Position numbers and translations under genes: made by a program. Under the pieces are notes generated by a model that saw only the letters and a program-made list of their open reading frames with translations, searched no databases and was not told where the DNA came from. A stretch of DNA of 64,000 nt from Streptomyces chrestomyceticus JCM 4735. GTDB lineage: Bacteria; Actinomycetota; Actinomycetes; Streptomycetales; Streptomycetaceae. How positions within the stretch are numbered: position 1 is the stretch's first letter; each line of letters opens with the position of its first letter. The DNA lies in the NCBI RefSeq assembly GCF_003865135.1, contig NZ_BHZC01000001.1, positions 7,130,001 through 7,194,000 on the forward strand, written 5' to 3'. Shown piece after piece: positions 1-7,951 of this stretch.

Positions 1-846
1 GCGCCGGATTCCGCGCCGTCGGAGCCGGTCCGGCAGGTCCGTGCGCCCCGTGGCGTGCTCGCCCGTGCGGCCCTGGCCGACAGGAGGCTGCCGCCCCTCC
101 CGCCACCCATGCCTCTCCCGCCACAACCTGGGCAGGCACCCGCGCTCCCGGACGCCGACGGCCTTCCCTTGGACGCGGGCGCCCTCGAATTCCTTGCCAC
201 CGATGCCACAGCCCGGGCGCACGCCTACCTGAGCCACATACGGACCACCGCCCCGGAGCCGCGGGGCAGCAGCCTGGAGCCGCAGACCACCGTCCTGAAA
301 CCGCAGGCCGGTGGCTCGCGAACCGCGCTGACGCAGCCGACCGGGCCGGGCCTCCCGCCGGCGCGCCCGGCCGAACCGGACCACCCGCAGGTGTCCGGCC
401 GGTCCCCGTTCCCCGCCCTCACGACCTGGCAGGACGGCATCAGGCTGGCCGCGGCCGCCCACCCCACCGCCGGCCTGACCTCCACCACCCGCGCCCTCTA
501 CCGCGACCTCGCCGCGGCCACCGGCCGTACCGTCACGGACGTGGCGCGCGCCGTCGCGGCCTGGCGCCAGGGCGGCCTCGAAGGGCTGGACCTGCTCGAC
601 ACCACCTGGAACCCGCCGGCCGGTGACTTCGACCGCGCCCGCAGCGCCCTGACCGCCGCCGGCCTCCCCGCCCTCCGCCCCCGGTACAACCACCTCACCG
701 ACCCCGCCCGCGGCATCCAGCTCCGCTTCGGCCACGACAACCGCTGGTACCCGTACGAATCCGACCCCGGCACCGAGGACTGGTGGCCCACCGGCCGCGC
801 CGACGCCGACCCCGCAGGGGCCCTCACCGCGCTGCTCGGCCGATGA
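1..846 (+). CDS. SWIM zinc-finger / SWF-SNF helicase-associated protein, C-terminal part (5' end outside window)
   Basis: The frame is open from the first base, so this is the tail of a longer gene. A proline-rich linker (LPPLPPPMPLPP) is followed by a stretch reading GALEFLATDATARA, then a C-terminal domain with AVAAWRQGGLEGLDLLD and LRFGHDNRWYPY and the WWPTG ending. I recognise this order from the C-terminal half of Streptomyces SWIM zinc-finger proteins often labelled SWF/SNF helicase family, which sit in operons with helicase genes. The zinc-finger itself would lie upstream of the window and is not seen. The stop overlaps the next start (ATGA), so the two genes are translationally coupled. 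The family call comes from memory of relatives, not from a visible catalytic motif. Confidence 0.6.
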   Translation, partial: APDSAPSEPVRQVRAPRGVLARAALADRRLPPLPPPMPLPPQPGQAPALPDADGLPLDAGALEFLATDATARAHAYLSHIRTTAPEPRGSSLEPQTTVLKPQAGGSRTALTQPTGPGLPPARPAEPDHPQVSGRSPFPALTTWQDGIRLAAAAHPTAGLTSTTRALYRDLAAATGRTVTDVARAVAAWRQGGLEGLDLLDTTWNPPAGDFDRARSALTAAGLPALRPRYNHLTDPARGIQLRFGHDNRWYPYESDPGTEDWWPTGRADADPAGALTALLGR

Positions 847-2831
847 CTAACCTCGGGAGCGTGGAAGGTCTCGACACACTCACCCGATCCCTCGCACAGC
901 GCACCCCCGACGAGCTGGCCGCCCTGCTCACCCGGCACGCGGAACCGCTGTCCCGCAGGCCGGCCCCGACCAGGCTCCGAGAGCTGGCCGGGGCCCTCTG
1001 GTCGTACGAAACCCTCCATCACACCGTTCTCCATCTCGACCACCCCCGCCTTCACCTGCTCGCCGCCACCGCCCGCATCAGCCAGGACCTGGCCCGCAGC
1101 GCCGCCCCCGTGCCCGCGGCCCCCACCGCCGGAGCCGACTACCAGTCGCTGATGGCGCACCGGCTGTCGTTCCCGGACCTGGCCACCGAACCGGTCCCGG
1201 CGGACGACGCCTTCCGGGCCCTCGGCGCAGCCGCCCCCGGTCCCGCACGCGACGCCGTCACCACCGCCCTGGAACTCCTCTACGCGGACGGGCTCGCCGC
1301 CCCCACCGAGGACGGCGCCATCGTGGTCCCGCCGCGCACGCCGCAACTCCTGGCCGCCCACGACCTGGGGACCTTCACTCCCGTCGCCCCGCGCTTCCCG
1401 GCAACCGCCGTACCGGAAACCGTCGTACGGGAACCCGCCGTACCGGAATCCGCCGCGCCGGACTCCGCCACAGCGACAGCCGCCGCACCGGAAGCGCCCG
1501 CCCCTGCCGCGGCCTCCCTCCGGGACGAGTCCCAGGCCGCCGCGTCGACCCTCGCCCCCACCCTGGACCGGCTGCTCGCCGCGCTCGCCGCCCAGCCCGC
1601 GGCTCTCCGGAAGACCGGTGGCCTGGCGCTGCGAGAGATCAAGCGGCTGGCCAAGGCGGCGGGGGCCTCCGAGGCCCGTACCCGGCTCCTGCTCGATCTC
1701 GTGCTCGCCGCCGGCCTCGTGGCCCTGAAGCGGACTCCCGCCGGTATCACGGCGGTGCCCACCGGGGCGTACGACGCATGGCTGGCCGAGGCACCCGGCG
1801 AACGGCTGGTGCCGGTCCTCACCGCCTGGACCACGCTCTGGGCCATCCCCACGTACACGCCCTTCGGCGAAACCCCCACCGCCTTGGTGCGCGGCGAGGA
1901 CCGGCACGCTCCGGCGCTGCGCCATGCGCTCCTCAAAGCTCTGGCCGGCGCCCCGGCTGGTGAGCAGCCTTCCCGGCTCCCGGCGGGCACGTCCCTCTCG
2001 GCCAAGCCGTCCGGGGCGCCGGACCGCCGGCCCGACCTGCCCGCTCTTCTCGACGCCGCGGCCTGGCACCGCCCGCTGGCCGTCATCGGCGAGCCGCTGG
2101 CCGAGGACCGTGCCGCGCACATCCTGGACGAGGCCGCCTTCCTCGCGCTCGTCGCGCACGGTGCTCTGACCCCTCTGGGCCACGCCCTGCTCGCGACGTC
2201 TCCTACGGATCCCGAAGCGCTCCGTTCGCATCTTCGGGAGCTGCTTCCGCCGCCCGTCGAACAGGCCCACTTCCAGGCCGACCTGACGGCCGTCGTGCCG
2301 GGGCCCCCGTCCGCGGCCCTCGCGAGCCTGCTGTCCTCGGTCGCCGACCGCGAGTCCGAAGGGCACGCCGTGACCTGGCGGTTCACTCCGGCGTCCGTAC
2401 GCCGGGCGCTCGACGCCGGACACGGAGCCGCGGACCTGCTCGCCGCGCTTGCCGAGGTGTCCGCGGCGGGCCCCCTGCCGCAGCCCCTGACCTACCTCGT
2501 CCAGGATGCCGCCCGTGCTCACGGCCGGATGCGTGTCCTGCCCACCGCCTGCTGCATCCGCTCCGACGACGAGGCCCTGATCCGCGAACTCGCCGCCCAC
2601 CGCGCCCTCCAGGCCCTCGGCCTGCGCGCTATCGCCCCCACTGTCCTCGCCAGTGCGCGACCACCTGCCGAGACGCTCGAAGCGCTCCGCAGCGCCGGTT
2701 ACGCTCCCGCGCTCGAATCCGAAACCGGCACCGCGTCCGTCGAACGCGCCGCCGGTCACCGCGCCGTCGTCCCCTCGTCCGGCTCCGCCACCGCGCCGCT
2801 GGCCCTGGCCCGACGACTCCTTTCGGGGTGA
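843..2831 (+). CDS. Helicase C-terminal (Helicase_C_3 / XPB-associated) domain protein
   Basis: 662 residues from the ATG at 843, chosen because it overlaps the preceding stop as ATGA; an in-frame GTG further upstream lies inside the preceding gene. The N-terminus (LTRSLAQRTPDELAALLTRH) matches the repeated helical opening of actinobacterial helicase-associated proteins. The C-terminus carries the Helicase_C_3 signature: LTYLVQDAARAHGRMRV, then LIRELAAHRALQALGLR and IAPTVLAS. A proline/alanine/glutamate-rich linker lies around residues 200-230. No Walker A motif is seen, so it is probably a partner or adaptor of a helicase rather than a motor. Coupling to the SWIM-type gene supports a shared DNA-processing role, which is inferred. 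Confidence 0.65.
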   Translation: MTNLGSVEGLDTLTRSLAQRTPDELAALLTRHAEPLSRRPAPTRLRELAGALWSYETLHHTVLHLDHPRLHLLAATARISQDLARSAAPVPAAPTAGADYQSLMAHRLSFPDLATEPVPADDAFRALGAAAPGPARDAVTTALELLYADGLAAPTEDGAIVVPPRTPQLLAAHDLGTFTPVAPRFPATAVPETVVREPAVPESAAPDSATATAAAPEAPAPAAASLRDESQAAASTLAPTLDRLLAALAAQPAALRKTGGLALREIKRLAKAAGASEARTRLLLDLVLAAGLVALKRTPAGITAVPTGAYDAWLAEAPGERLVPVLTAWTTLWAIPTYTPFGETPTALVRGEDRHAPALRHALLKALAGAPAGEQPSRLPAGTSLSAKPSGAPDRRPDLPALLDAAAWHRPLAVIGEPLAEDRAAHILDEAAFLALVAHGALTPLGHALLATSPTDPEALRSHLRELLPPPVEQAHFQADLTAVVPGPPSAALASLLSSVADRESEGHAVTWRFTPASVRRALDAGHGAADLLAALAEVSAAGPLPQPLTYLVQDAARAHGRMRVLPTACCIRSDDEALIRELAAHRALQALGLRAIAPTVLASARPPAETLEALRSAGYAPALESETGTASVERAAGHRAVVPSSGSATAPLALARRLLSG

Positions 2832-3023
2832 GGGAAGCAGCGGAGGACGGTGACTGTCAGTGGGGTCAAGTAGCTTGGGAGAAGAAGGAGTCGGAGGGGC
2901 GAGCGGAGGGAACGGGCGAAGCGGGCGGGGGACACCCTCCCCTACCGTGGCAGCGACGCACCGTGACAGTGAGCACGTCCGTACACCTCGTACGGCTCGT
3001 ACGGCGGGAACAAGGGGGGACCG

Positions 3024-3482
3024 ATGGACGCGGAGTTGACGGCGCTCGCGACGGCGGGGGCGACGGCGCTGGTGCAGCAGATGGTGACCGAAGGCTGGTC
3101 GCAGGCGCGGCAACGGGTGGCGGCCTTCCTCGCGCGGCGCCGGGGCGGCGGCGAGGAAGAAGCTCTCGAAGGGGAGCTGGAAGTGTCGCGCACGGAGCTG
3201 GTGACCGCGCAGCGGGACGGTGACGAGGACGGCGCGGCCGATGTGGCGGCCGAGTGGCGGGTGCGGCTGCGGCGGGCGCTGCGCGACGACCCGGCGGCGG
3301 CCGAGGAACTGCGGCGGCTGCTGGCGGAACTACGGCCGGACGAGGGCGCCAGGGTCGAGGTGCGAGAGGTGCACAACTCCATCAGCGGCGGGGTGCATCA
3401 CGGGACGACGATCCAGGCCGGCGTGGTCACCCGGCTGGACCAGCGCGGCGGTGGGTTCGGTGAAGGGCCCGCTCGTGGCTGA
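3024..3482 (+). CDS. Putative NLR-associated effector with C-terminal RHIM/PP-like amyloid signalling motif
   Basis: 152 residues; the ATG at 3024 follows a strong AGGGGGGA ribosome site. Residues 1-40 form an Ala/Leu/Val-rich amphipathic helix region ending in a basic cluster (FLARRR). Residues 41-110 are acidic and helical, with R/E heptads. Residues 118-135 read NSISGGVHHGTTIQAGVV, a glycine/Q-centred pseudo-palindromic motif containing an IQAG core like the RHIM tetrad. The following NB-ARC gene starts inside this gene (8-nt overlap) and has a matching motif near its N-terminus. That is the arrangement described for bacterial amyloid signalling (BASS-type) pairs: the NLR oligomerises and templates the effector's motif, and the effector's N-terminal helical domain then acts, often on membranes. 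I see no enzyme motif. Effector identity is inferred from motif and gene order. Confidence 0.6.
   Translation: MDAELTALATAGATALVQQMVTEGWSQARQRVAAFLARRRGGGEEEALEGELEVSRTELVTAQRDGDEDGAADVAAEWRVRLRRALRDDPAAAEELRRLLAELRPDEGARVEVREVHNSISGGVHHGTTIQAGVVTRLDQRGGGFGEGPARG
3375..3428 (+). other. RHIM/PP-like amyloid signalling motif in the effector
   Basis: Encodes NSISGGVHHGTTIQAGVV (effector residues 118-135). The N-x-I-x-G-G-x3-G-x3-Q-A pattern is shared with the NLR motif at 3580-3633; both have Q-A in the position of the RHIM core I/V-Q-I/V-G. Confidence 0.6.
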
Positions 3483-5961
3483 CCCGGAGCCCGGCGCTCC
3501 TGCACCCTCCTCCTCCGTACCCGGTGCGGTCCCACCCGATGAGCCCGACACGCCCGTTCCGGTGGCCGCCGGTGTGCGGAACGAGATCAATGGCGGGACG
3601 GTGTACGGGGCCGTCGTACAGGCCCGGTCGATCGGCACGGTGACGGTCCAGGAGGCCACACCGGCGATCGTGCCGGGCGCGCCGGTGCCCCGTACGCTGC
3701 CCCCGGCCACCCGCCATTTCGTCGACCGTGACGCCGTACTGGCCGAGGTGACACGCTTATTGGACGAGGCGTCGCCGAGGGGTGACGCCGACGGCGCGGG
3801 GGATGCCGGAGCGCCTCTCGTGGTCGTCCTGTGGGGGCCGGGCGGTGTGGGCAAGACGGCCACAGCTCTACGCCTGGCCGCCGCGTTGCGGGGGCGCTTC
3901 GGGCAGGGCGAGCTGTACGCGGATCTGCGCGGGGCGTCCGCCACGACCGCGGCCGCGCCGTCCGACGTGCTGTCGCGCTTCCTGCGGGACCTCGGGGTCC
4001 ACCGGGACTGGATACCGGCGGACCCCGACGCCCAGGAGAGCACGTTCCGCAGCCTGACGGCCGATCGGCGCGTCCTCACGGTGCTGGACGACGCGCATTC
4101 CGTCGCGCAGGTACGGCCGTTGCTCGCCGCGTCACCGGGCTCCCTGACGATCGTGACCAGCCGGACCGACCTGGGCCGCCTGGTGATCGAGTACGGTGCG
4201 CACCCCATACGGCTCGGGCCGCTGCGCACACCCGACGCGGTGGGGCTGCTCGCCCGCCTGGGCGGTACGGGCCCGGGGGTCGAGGCGGTGGCGCGGCGGT
4301 GCGGCGGTATGCCGCTCGCGCTGTGCGCGATCGGGGCACGCGCCGCCGGAAGGCAGCAGCCGGACTGGGAAGTGCTGGAGCGCGAGATGAGCACGAACGG
4401 CGAGGACGAGACGGCGCCTGCACCGCATGGCGCGGACATGGCGGGCGCGGGCGACGCGGCACCGGCCGCTTCACCGGATTCTGCACCATCCGCCGCAGAC
4501 GCCCCCGCCACCGCAGTAGCCCCACCGGCCAACACGGCGGAGGAACCGATGCGCGGCGCGATGGACGCCTCGTACGGGCATCTCTCGGAGGCCGCGGCCC
4601 GGCTGTTCAGGCTGACGAGCCTGCGGCCGTGGCGGCATCTGACGCCGGGCGCCGCCGCGGCCGCCGCAGGAATCCCCGAGGACGCGGCGGGCTCCCTGCT
4701 CGCCGAACTCGCCGACGCACGGCTGCTGGAGGACGCGACCGACAGAGAAAGGGCGTCGGACACCGGGCCCGAGAGCCAGGCCGACGCTTCCGGCCAGGTG
4801 CGTTACCGGTTTCACGATCTCTGGCGGGAGTACGCGCAACAGCGTGCGCTGGCCCAGGACGGTATCGCGGGAGCCGCAGCAGCCGTCCGCCGCACGCTGC
4901 TCTGGTACGTGCGGGCCGCAGCCGCGGCCGACGCGTGCGTGCTGCCGGGCCGCTGGCACCTGGGGCCCGCGTACACACGGCTGGCGGGGCGGCCCGCGGC
5001 CTACGAGAACGGCAGCAGCGCGCTGGCCTGGCTGCGGGACGAACGGGAGAACCTCGCGGAGGCGGTACGGGCCGCGGCCGACCACGGACTCGACGACCTG
5101 ACGTGGCAGTTGTGCGAGGCCATGTGGGGGCTGCACCTACGGCTCGGCTTCCACCAGCAGTGGGTCTCCAGCCACCGGCTCGGCGTCGAGGCCGCCGTCC
5201 GCTGCGCGGAGGAGTGCCCTGAGGCCGAAGGACGGATGCGCGCCCAGCTCGGCTTCGCCCACCTGGGGCTGGCGGAGTACGGGCAGGCGCGGGCGCAGTT
5301 CGCCGAGGCTGCCGCCGCGGACCGGCGGGCCGGGCACCTGCGGGGTGAGGCGACGGCGGTGGAGTCCCTGGGGCTGCTGCATCTGAAGCAGGAGCGGTGG
5401 AGCGATGCCGCCGAGTGCTTCTGGACGGCGAGAAGTCTGGCGGAGCAAGTCGGCGATCCGCGTGCGCTGGCCCTGCTCGAACACCACCTCGGACGGGCGC
5501 TCCAGGGCATGGGCCGCTACGAGGAAGCGGTCGTCCAACTGCGGCACGCGCAGGAACTGATACGCGCGCTGCCCGACCCGTACAACGAGGCCCGGGTGCT
5601 GATGAGCCTGGGCCGGACCCTGCTCGACGCCGGGCGCGCCGAGGAGGCGGACGCACCGCTCGAACGGGCCGCGTCGGTCATGGCGGCGGAAGGCGCGGTC
5701 ATCCAGCAGGCGGACCTGGCGGAACTGCGCGCCGACCGGGCCGCTCTGGCAGGGGACGCGGCGGGCGAGATCCGGCAACTGCGGGCAGCACTCGGCTTCC
5801 ACGAGAGGACGGGATCACCCAGGACCGGTGCCGTACGGGCACGGCTCGACCAGGTAGAGGCCGCCGCCCGGCGGAGGGATGCTCCGAGTGGGAAGGCCGG
5901 CGGGGAGGCCAGTGGCGATGGCAGTGGCGATGGCAGTGGGGAGGCCAGCGAGGAGGGGTGA
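3475..5961 (+). CDS. NLR-like STAND ATPase: N-terminal amyloid motif, NB-ARC, TPR repeats
   Basis: 828 residues from the GTG at 3475, which has a GAAGG ribosome site about 8 nt upstream; a GTG at 3460 is an alternative. In order: a Pro-rich N-terminus; a motif NEINGGTVYGAVVQARSI at residues 36-53; NB-ARC with Walker A GPGGVGKT (121-128), Walker B VLDD (about 203-206), TSR (228-230) and GMPLAL (about 277-283); a winged-helix region with FHDLWREYA; TPR-type helical repeats about 600-740; and a Gly/Ser/Glu-rich tail. STAND ATPases of this build sense a trigger through their repeats, oligomerise on nucleotide exchange and recruit an effector. Here the partner is the overlapping upstream gene. No DNA-binding or SARP domain is present, so it is not an AfsR. 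Codon 95 is TTA (3757-3759), so translation should need the bldA tRNA. The trigger is unknown; phage defence is inferred from the class. Confidence 0.8.
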   Translation: MADPEPGAPAPSSSVPGAVPPDEPDTPVPVAAGVRNEINGGTVYGAVVQARSIGTVTVQEATPAIVPGAPVPRTLPPATRHFVDRDAVLAEVTRLLDEASPRGDADGAGDAGAPLVVVLWGPGGVGKTATALRLAAALRGRFGQGELYADLRGASATTAAAPSDVLSRFLRDLGVHRDWIPADPDAQESTFRSLTADRRVLTVLDDAHSVAQVRPLLAASPGSLTIVTSRTDLGRLVIEYGAHPIRLGPLRTPDAVGLLARLGGTGPGVEAVARRCGGMPLALCAIGARAAGRQQPDWEVLEREMSTNGEDETAPAPHGADMAGAGDAAPAASPDSAPSAADAPATAVAPPANTAEEPMRGAMDASYGHLSEAAARLFRLTSLRPWRHLTPGAAAAAAGIPEDAAGSLLAELADARLLEDATDRERASDTGPESQADASGQVRYRFHDLWREYAQQRALAQDGIAGAAAAVRRTLLWYVRAAAAADACVLPGRWHLGPAYTRLAGRPAAYENGSSALAWLRDERENLAEAVRAAADHGLDDLTWQLCEAMWGLHLRLGFHQQWVSSHRLGVEAAVRCAEECPEAEGRMRAQLGFAHLGLAEYGQARAQFAEAAAADRRAGHLRGEATAVESLGLLHLKQERWSDAAECFWTARSLAEQVGDPRALALLEHHLGRALQGMGRYEEAVVQLRHAQELIRALPDPYNEARVLMSLGRTLLDAGRAEEADAPLERAASVMAAEGAVIQQADLAELRADRAALAGDAAGEIRQLRAALGFHERTGSPRTGAVRARLDQVEAAARRRDAPSGKAGGEASGDGSGDGSGEASEEG
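3580..3633 (+). other. RHIM/PP-like amyloid signalling motif in the NLR
   Basis: Encodes NEINGGTVYGAVVQARSI (NLR residues 36-53), placed before the NB-ARC domain. Seven of 18 positions are identical to the effector motif at 3375-3428, including N, I, G-G, G and Q-A. Confidence 0.6.
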
Positions 5962-5962
5962 G

Positions 5963-7879
5963 TCAGCGAGGAGAGGTGATCGACACCTGTAGGTGGTGCC
6001 TCGTGCCGCCCGTCACCACGACCAGGCCGTCGAGGAGTTCTTCGACGGGCTTTCCGCGCTCGTACCAGGCGTAGAGGGCCGAGGCGTAGACGGCCGGATC
6101 GCACAGGTCGCGGTGGCCGTCCGGGCCGGGCGCCGCGGTGAGGGTGACCAGACGCCCGTCCGGAAGGCGTACGAGGCAGGTGTCCGGCGCGGTGACGCAC
6201 GCGGCCATGGCGCAGTGCCGGTGGCGCCGCATCGCCTCCCGCGTCCACGCCGCCGGTTCGGGCCGGGAGTCGTGGAGCACCAGGTCGGCGAGGGCCAGCC
6301 GGGTCACGTCCGGGATGTCCTCGTGGACGGCGGTGTGGGCGCCGGGGTGCGAAGCGGTGGGAAGGGCGGTGTAGGCAGGGGCCTGGGGTGTGGTGGAGGC
6401 GGCAGCCGGGGGAGCGGTCGGCTCCGGGCTCGGGGCCGGAGCCGGGTGCGCAGCCGCGCCGAGGCCGTCCGCATGGCGGGTGACGGCTATCTCGGGAAGT
6501 GCGGCGGGGCGATGGTCGCGCAGGTGGGTCAGGACCTGGAGGGGAGCCAGCAGCGGAGAGGCGGGCGGGATGTCGGAGGGCAGGTCACCGTACGTGGGGT
6601 CGAGCAGCCGCGGCAGGTAGGCCGGAGCGCTGGGCTCGGCGAGGCCCATGAGGCCGTAGAAAGTGCGCCGGAGCAGTGCGGCCGAGCTGCCCGGAGAGGA
6701 ACTGGCCAGGGCGGTGAGCTGGGCGTGACGGTCGGGGTGGTGGCGGGCCAGCAGCTCGTCGAGCTGGGGGAGGAGCGGTTCGTACGGGCGTAGCCGGGGA
6801 GCCGTGCGGCCCAGTTCGGCGACGGGTGACGCCGGGTCGAGGTCCGCTTCCGGGAAGGCGCCGAGCAGGACGGGCGTGCCGATGGCGGCCGCGTAGTACG
6901 TCACGCTGCCGTGATCGCCTATGACGGCGTCGGCGGCGGCCAGCACCTGCCGCCACGGTCCGAGCGGCGGGACGACGGTCAGCCCGGCCTGCTCGGCACG
7001 GCGCAGCCAGGCCCGTACCTGACCAGGGCCGTGACCGTGCCAGATGTTCGGATGCAGGACGGCGCAGCGGCGGTAGGCGTCGACGGGCAGTTCGCGGGTG
7101 ATGCTCTCCAGAAGCCGGGGGAGGACGTCGTCGGCGTCGCCGAACAGGGAACGCGGCCCCCAGGTGGAGTTGACGACGACGAGCCGCTGGCCGGCGGACA
7201 CACCGAGTGCGCGGCGGAAGCTGTCACGGTGGGGGAGCGCGGCCAGCAGGCGGTCGAAGCAGGGGTCACCGGCGAGTACGGCCGTACGGGCAGCGGGCGG
7301 GCAGGCGTGGCGGAGGCGTGTGAGCTGCTCGGGGTGGGACAGGACGGTCGTCGTCGCTATGGGCGCACCGTCCCGCAGCAGCCACTCCGGCGAGAGCCCA
7401 AAGACCGGCGCCCGTTCAGCGTCCCGCTCCGACCCCGGCTCCCAGCGTCCGGTGTCCGGTGTCCGGTGTCCGGTGTCCGGTGTAGGGAGCCTCTTATTGT
7501 AGCCAATTCCGTGCGACAGAACGGCCAACTTCCCTCTTATCAGGTGAAGTTCGCCGCCGTAGCTGGCGCTGACCGCCAGGTCCACCGGGGTTTCCACGGC
7601 CTGCTCCCAGGGCAGGACGGGCAGCCCGGCGTCCGCCAGCAGTTCCGGTACGCCGTGCAGGTACGGCGAGGAACCCGTACACGTCGCCAGGCACTGGATG
7701 CGCGGATCGGCGTCGAACAGGGGGAGCACGTCCAGGAGCCGGGTGGCGGAGGTGACGTTGTGCACCACGAACAGGACGCGCGTGGTCCGGGCCCGGGTGG
7801 ACCACTGTGACGCCTCCGGGCCGACCGGAACCCGCAGCCACCGCTGCCCGTCCGTGACCACTTCCCCCACACGCCTCAC
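5963..7879 (-). CDS. GT-B-fold protein (CDP-glycerol glycerophosphotransferase / UDP-GlcNAc epimerase-like)
   Basis: 638 residues from a GTG at 7879; the ribosome site is not well placed, so a start a few codons later (GTG 7870) is possible. The first half looks like a two-Rossmann GT-B protein. It has VLFVVHNVTSATRLLDVLPLF at the N-terminus, KLAVLSHGIGYNK in the middle, then VLHPNIWHGHG and ADAVIGDHGSVTYYAAAIGTPVLLG, the pattern of the nucleotide-sugar site of CDP-glycerol polymerases and 2-epimerases. The last 230 residues are Ala/Pro-rich and unassigned. No membrane segment is seen. Its stop lies 1 nt from the stop of the convergent NLR gene. Five copies of a 7-bp repeat (7447-7481) lie in the coding sequence next to a patch of rare A/T-rich codons. 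The substrate is unknown. Confidence 0.55.
   Translation of the reverse strand: MRRVGEVVTDGQRWLRVPVGPEASQWSTRARTTRVLFVVHNVTSATRLLDVLPLFDADPRIQCLATCTGSSPYLHGVPELLADAGLPVLPWEQAVETPVDLAVSASYGGELHLIRGKLAVLSHGIGYNKRLPTPDTGHRTPDTGRWEPGSERDAERAPVFGLSPEWLLRDGAPIATTTVLSHPEQLTRLRHACPPAARTAVLAGDPCFDRLLAALPHRDSFRRALGVSAGQRLVVVNSTWGPRSLFGDADDVLPRLLESITRELPVDAYRRCAVLHPNIWHGHGPGQVRAWLRRAEQAGLTVVPPLGPWRQVLAAADAVIGDHGSVTYYAAAIGTPVLLGAFPEADLDPASPVAELGRTAPRLRPYEPLLPQLDELLARHHPDRHAQLTALASSSPGSSAALLRRTFYGLMGLAEPSAPAYLPRLLDPTYGDLPSDIPPASPLLAPLQVLTHLRDHRPAALPEIAVTRHADGLGAAAHPAPAPSPEPTAPPAAASTTPQAPAYTALPTASHPGAHTAVHEDIPDVTRLALADLVLHDSRPEPAAWTREAMRRHRHCAMAACVTAPDTCLVRLPDGRLVTLTAAPGPDGHRDLCDPAVYASALYAWYERGKPVEELLDGLVVVTGGTRHHLQVSITSPR
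7447..7481. repeat. Coding heptamer repeat, 5 x GTCCGGT
   Basis: Five perfect tandem copies inside the GT-B-like gene, encoding the TPDTGHRTPDTG segment on the minus strand. Because 7 is not a multiple of 3, loss or gain of one copy shifts the frame. Confidence 0.95.
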
Positions 7880-7951
7880 CCTTCACCCTGGCTCGACCGG
7901 CCACCCTAGCCGCTGTGCTCGTTCGTCCGGCGCGCCCGGCACAATGAAGAA

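Noticed and set aside
498..3113. 871-codon open frame on the minus strand opposite the helicase-associated gene
   Set aside because: Arg/Gly/Val-rich shadow translation of a high-GC gene; the plus-strand frames have recognised domains and coupled starts.
3475..5961. AfsR/SARP regulator identity for the NB-ARC/TPR protein
   Set aside because: No OmpR-type DNA-binding or BTAD domain precedes the NB-ARC; the N-terminus carries the amyloid-like motif instead.
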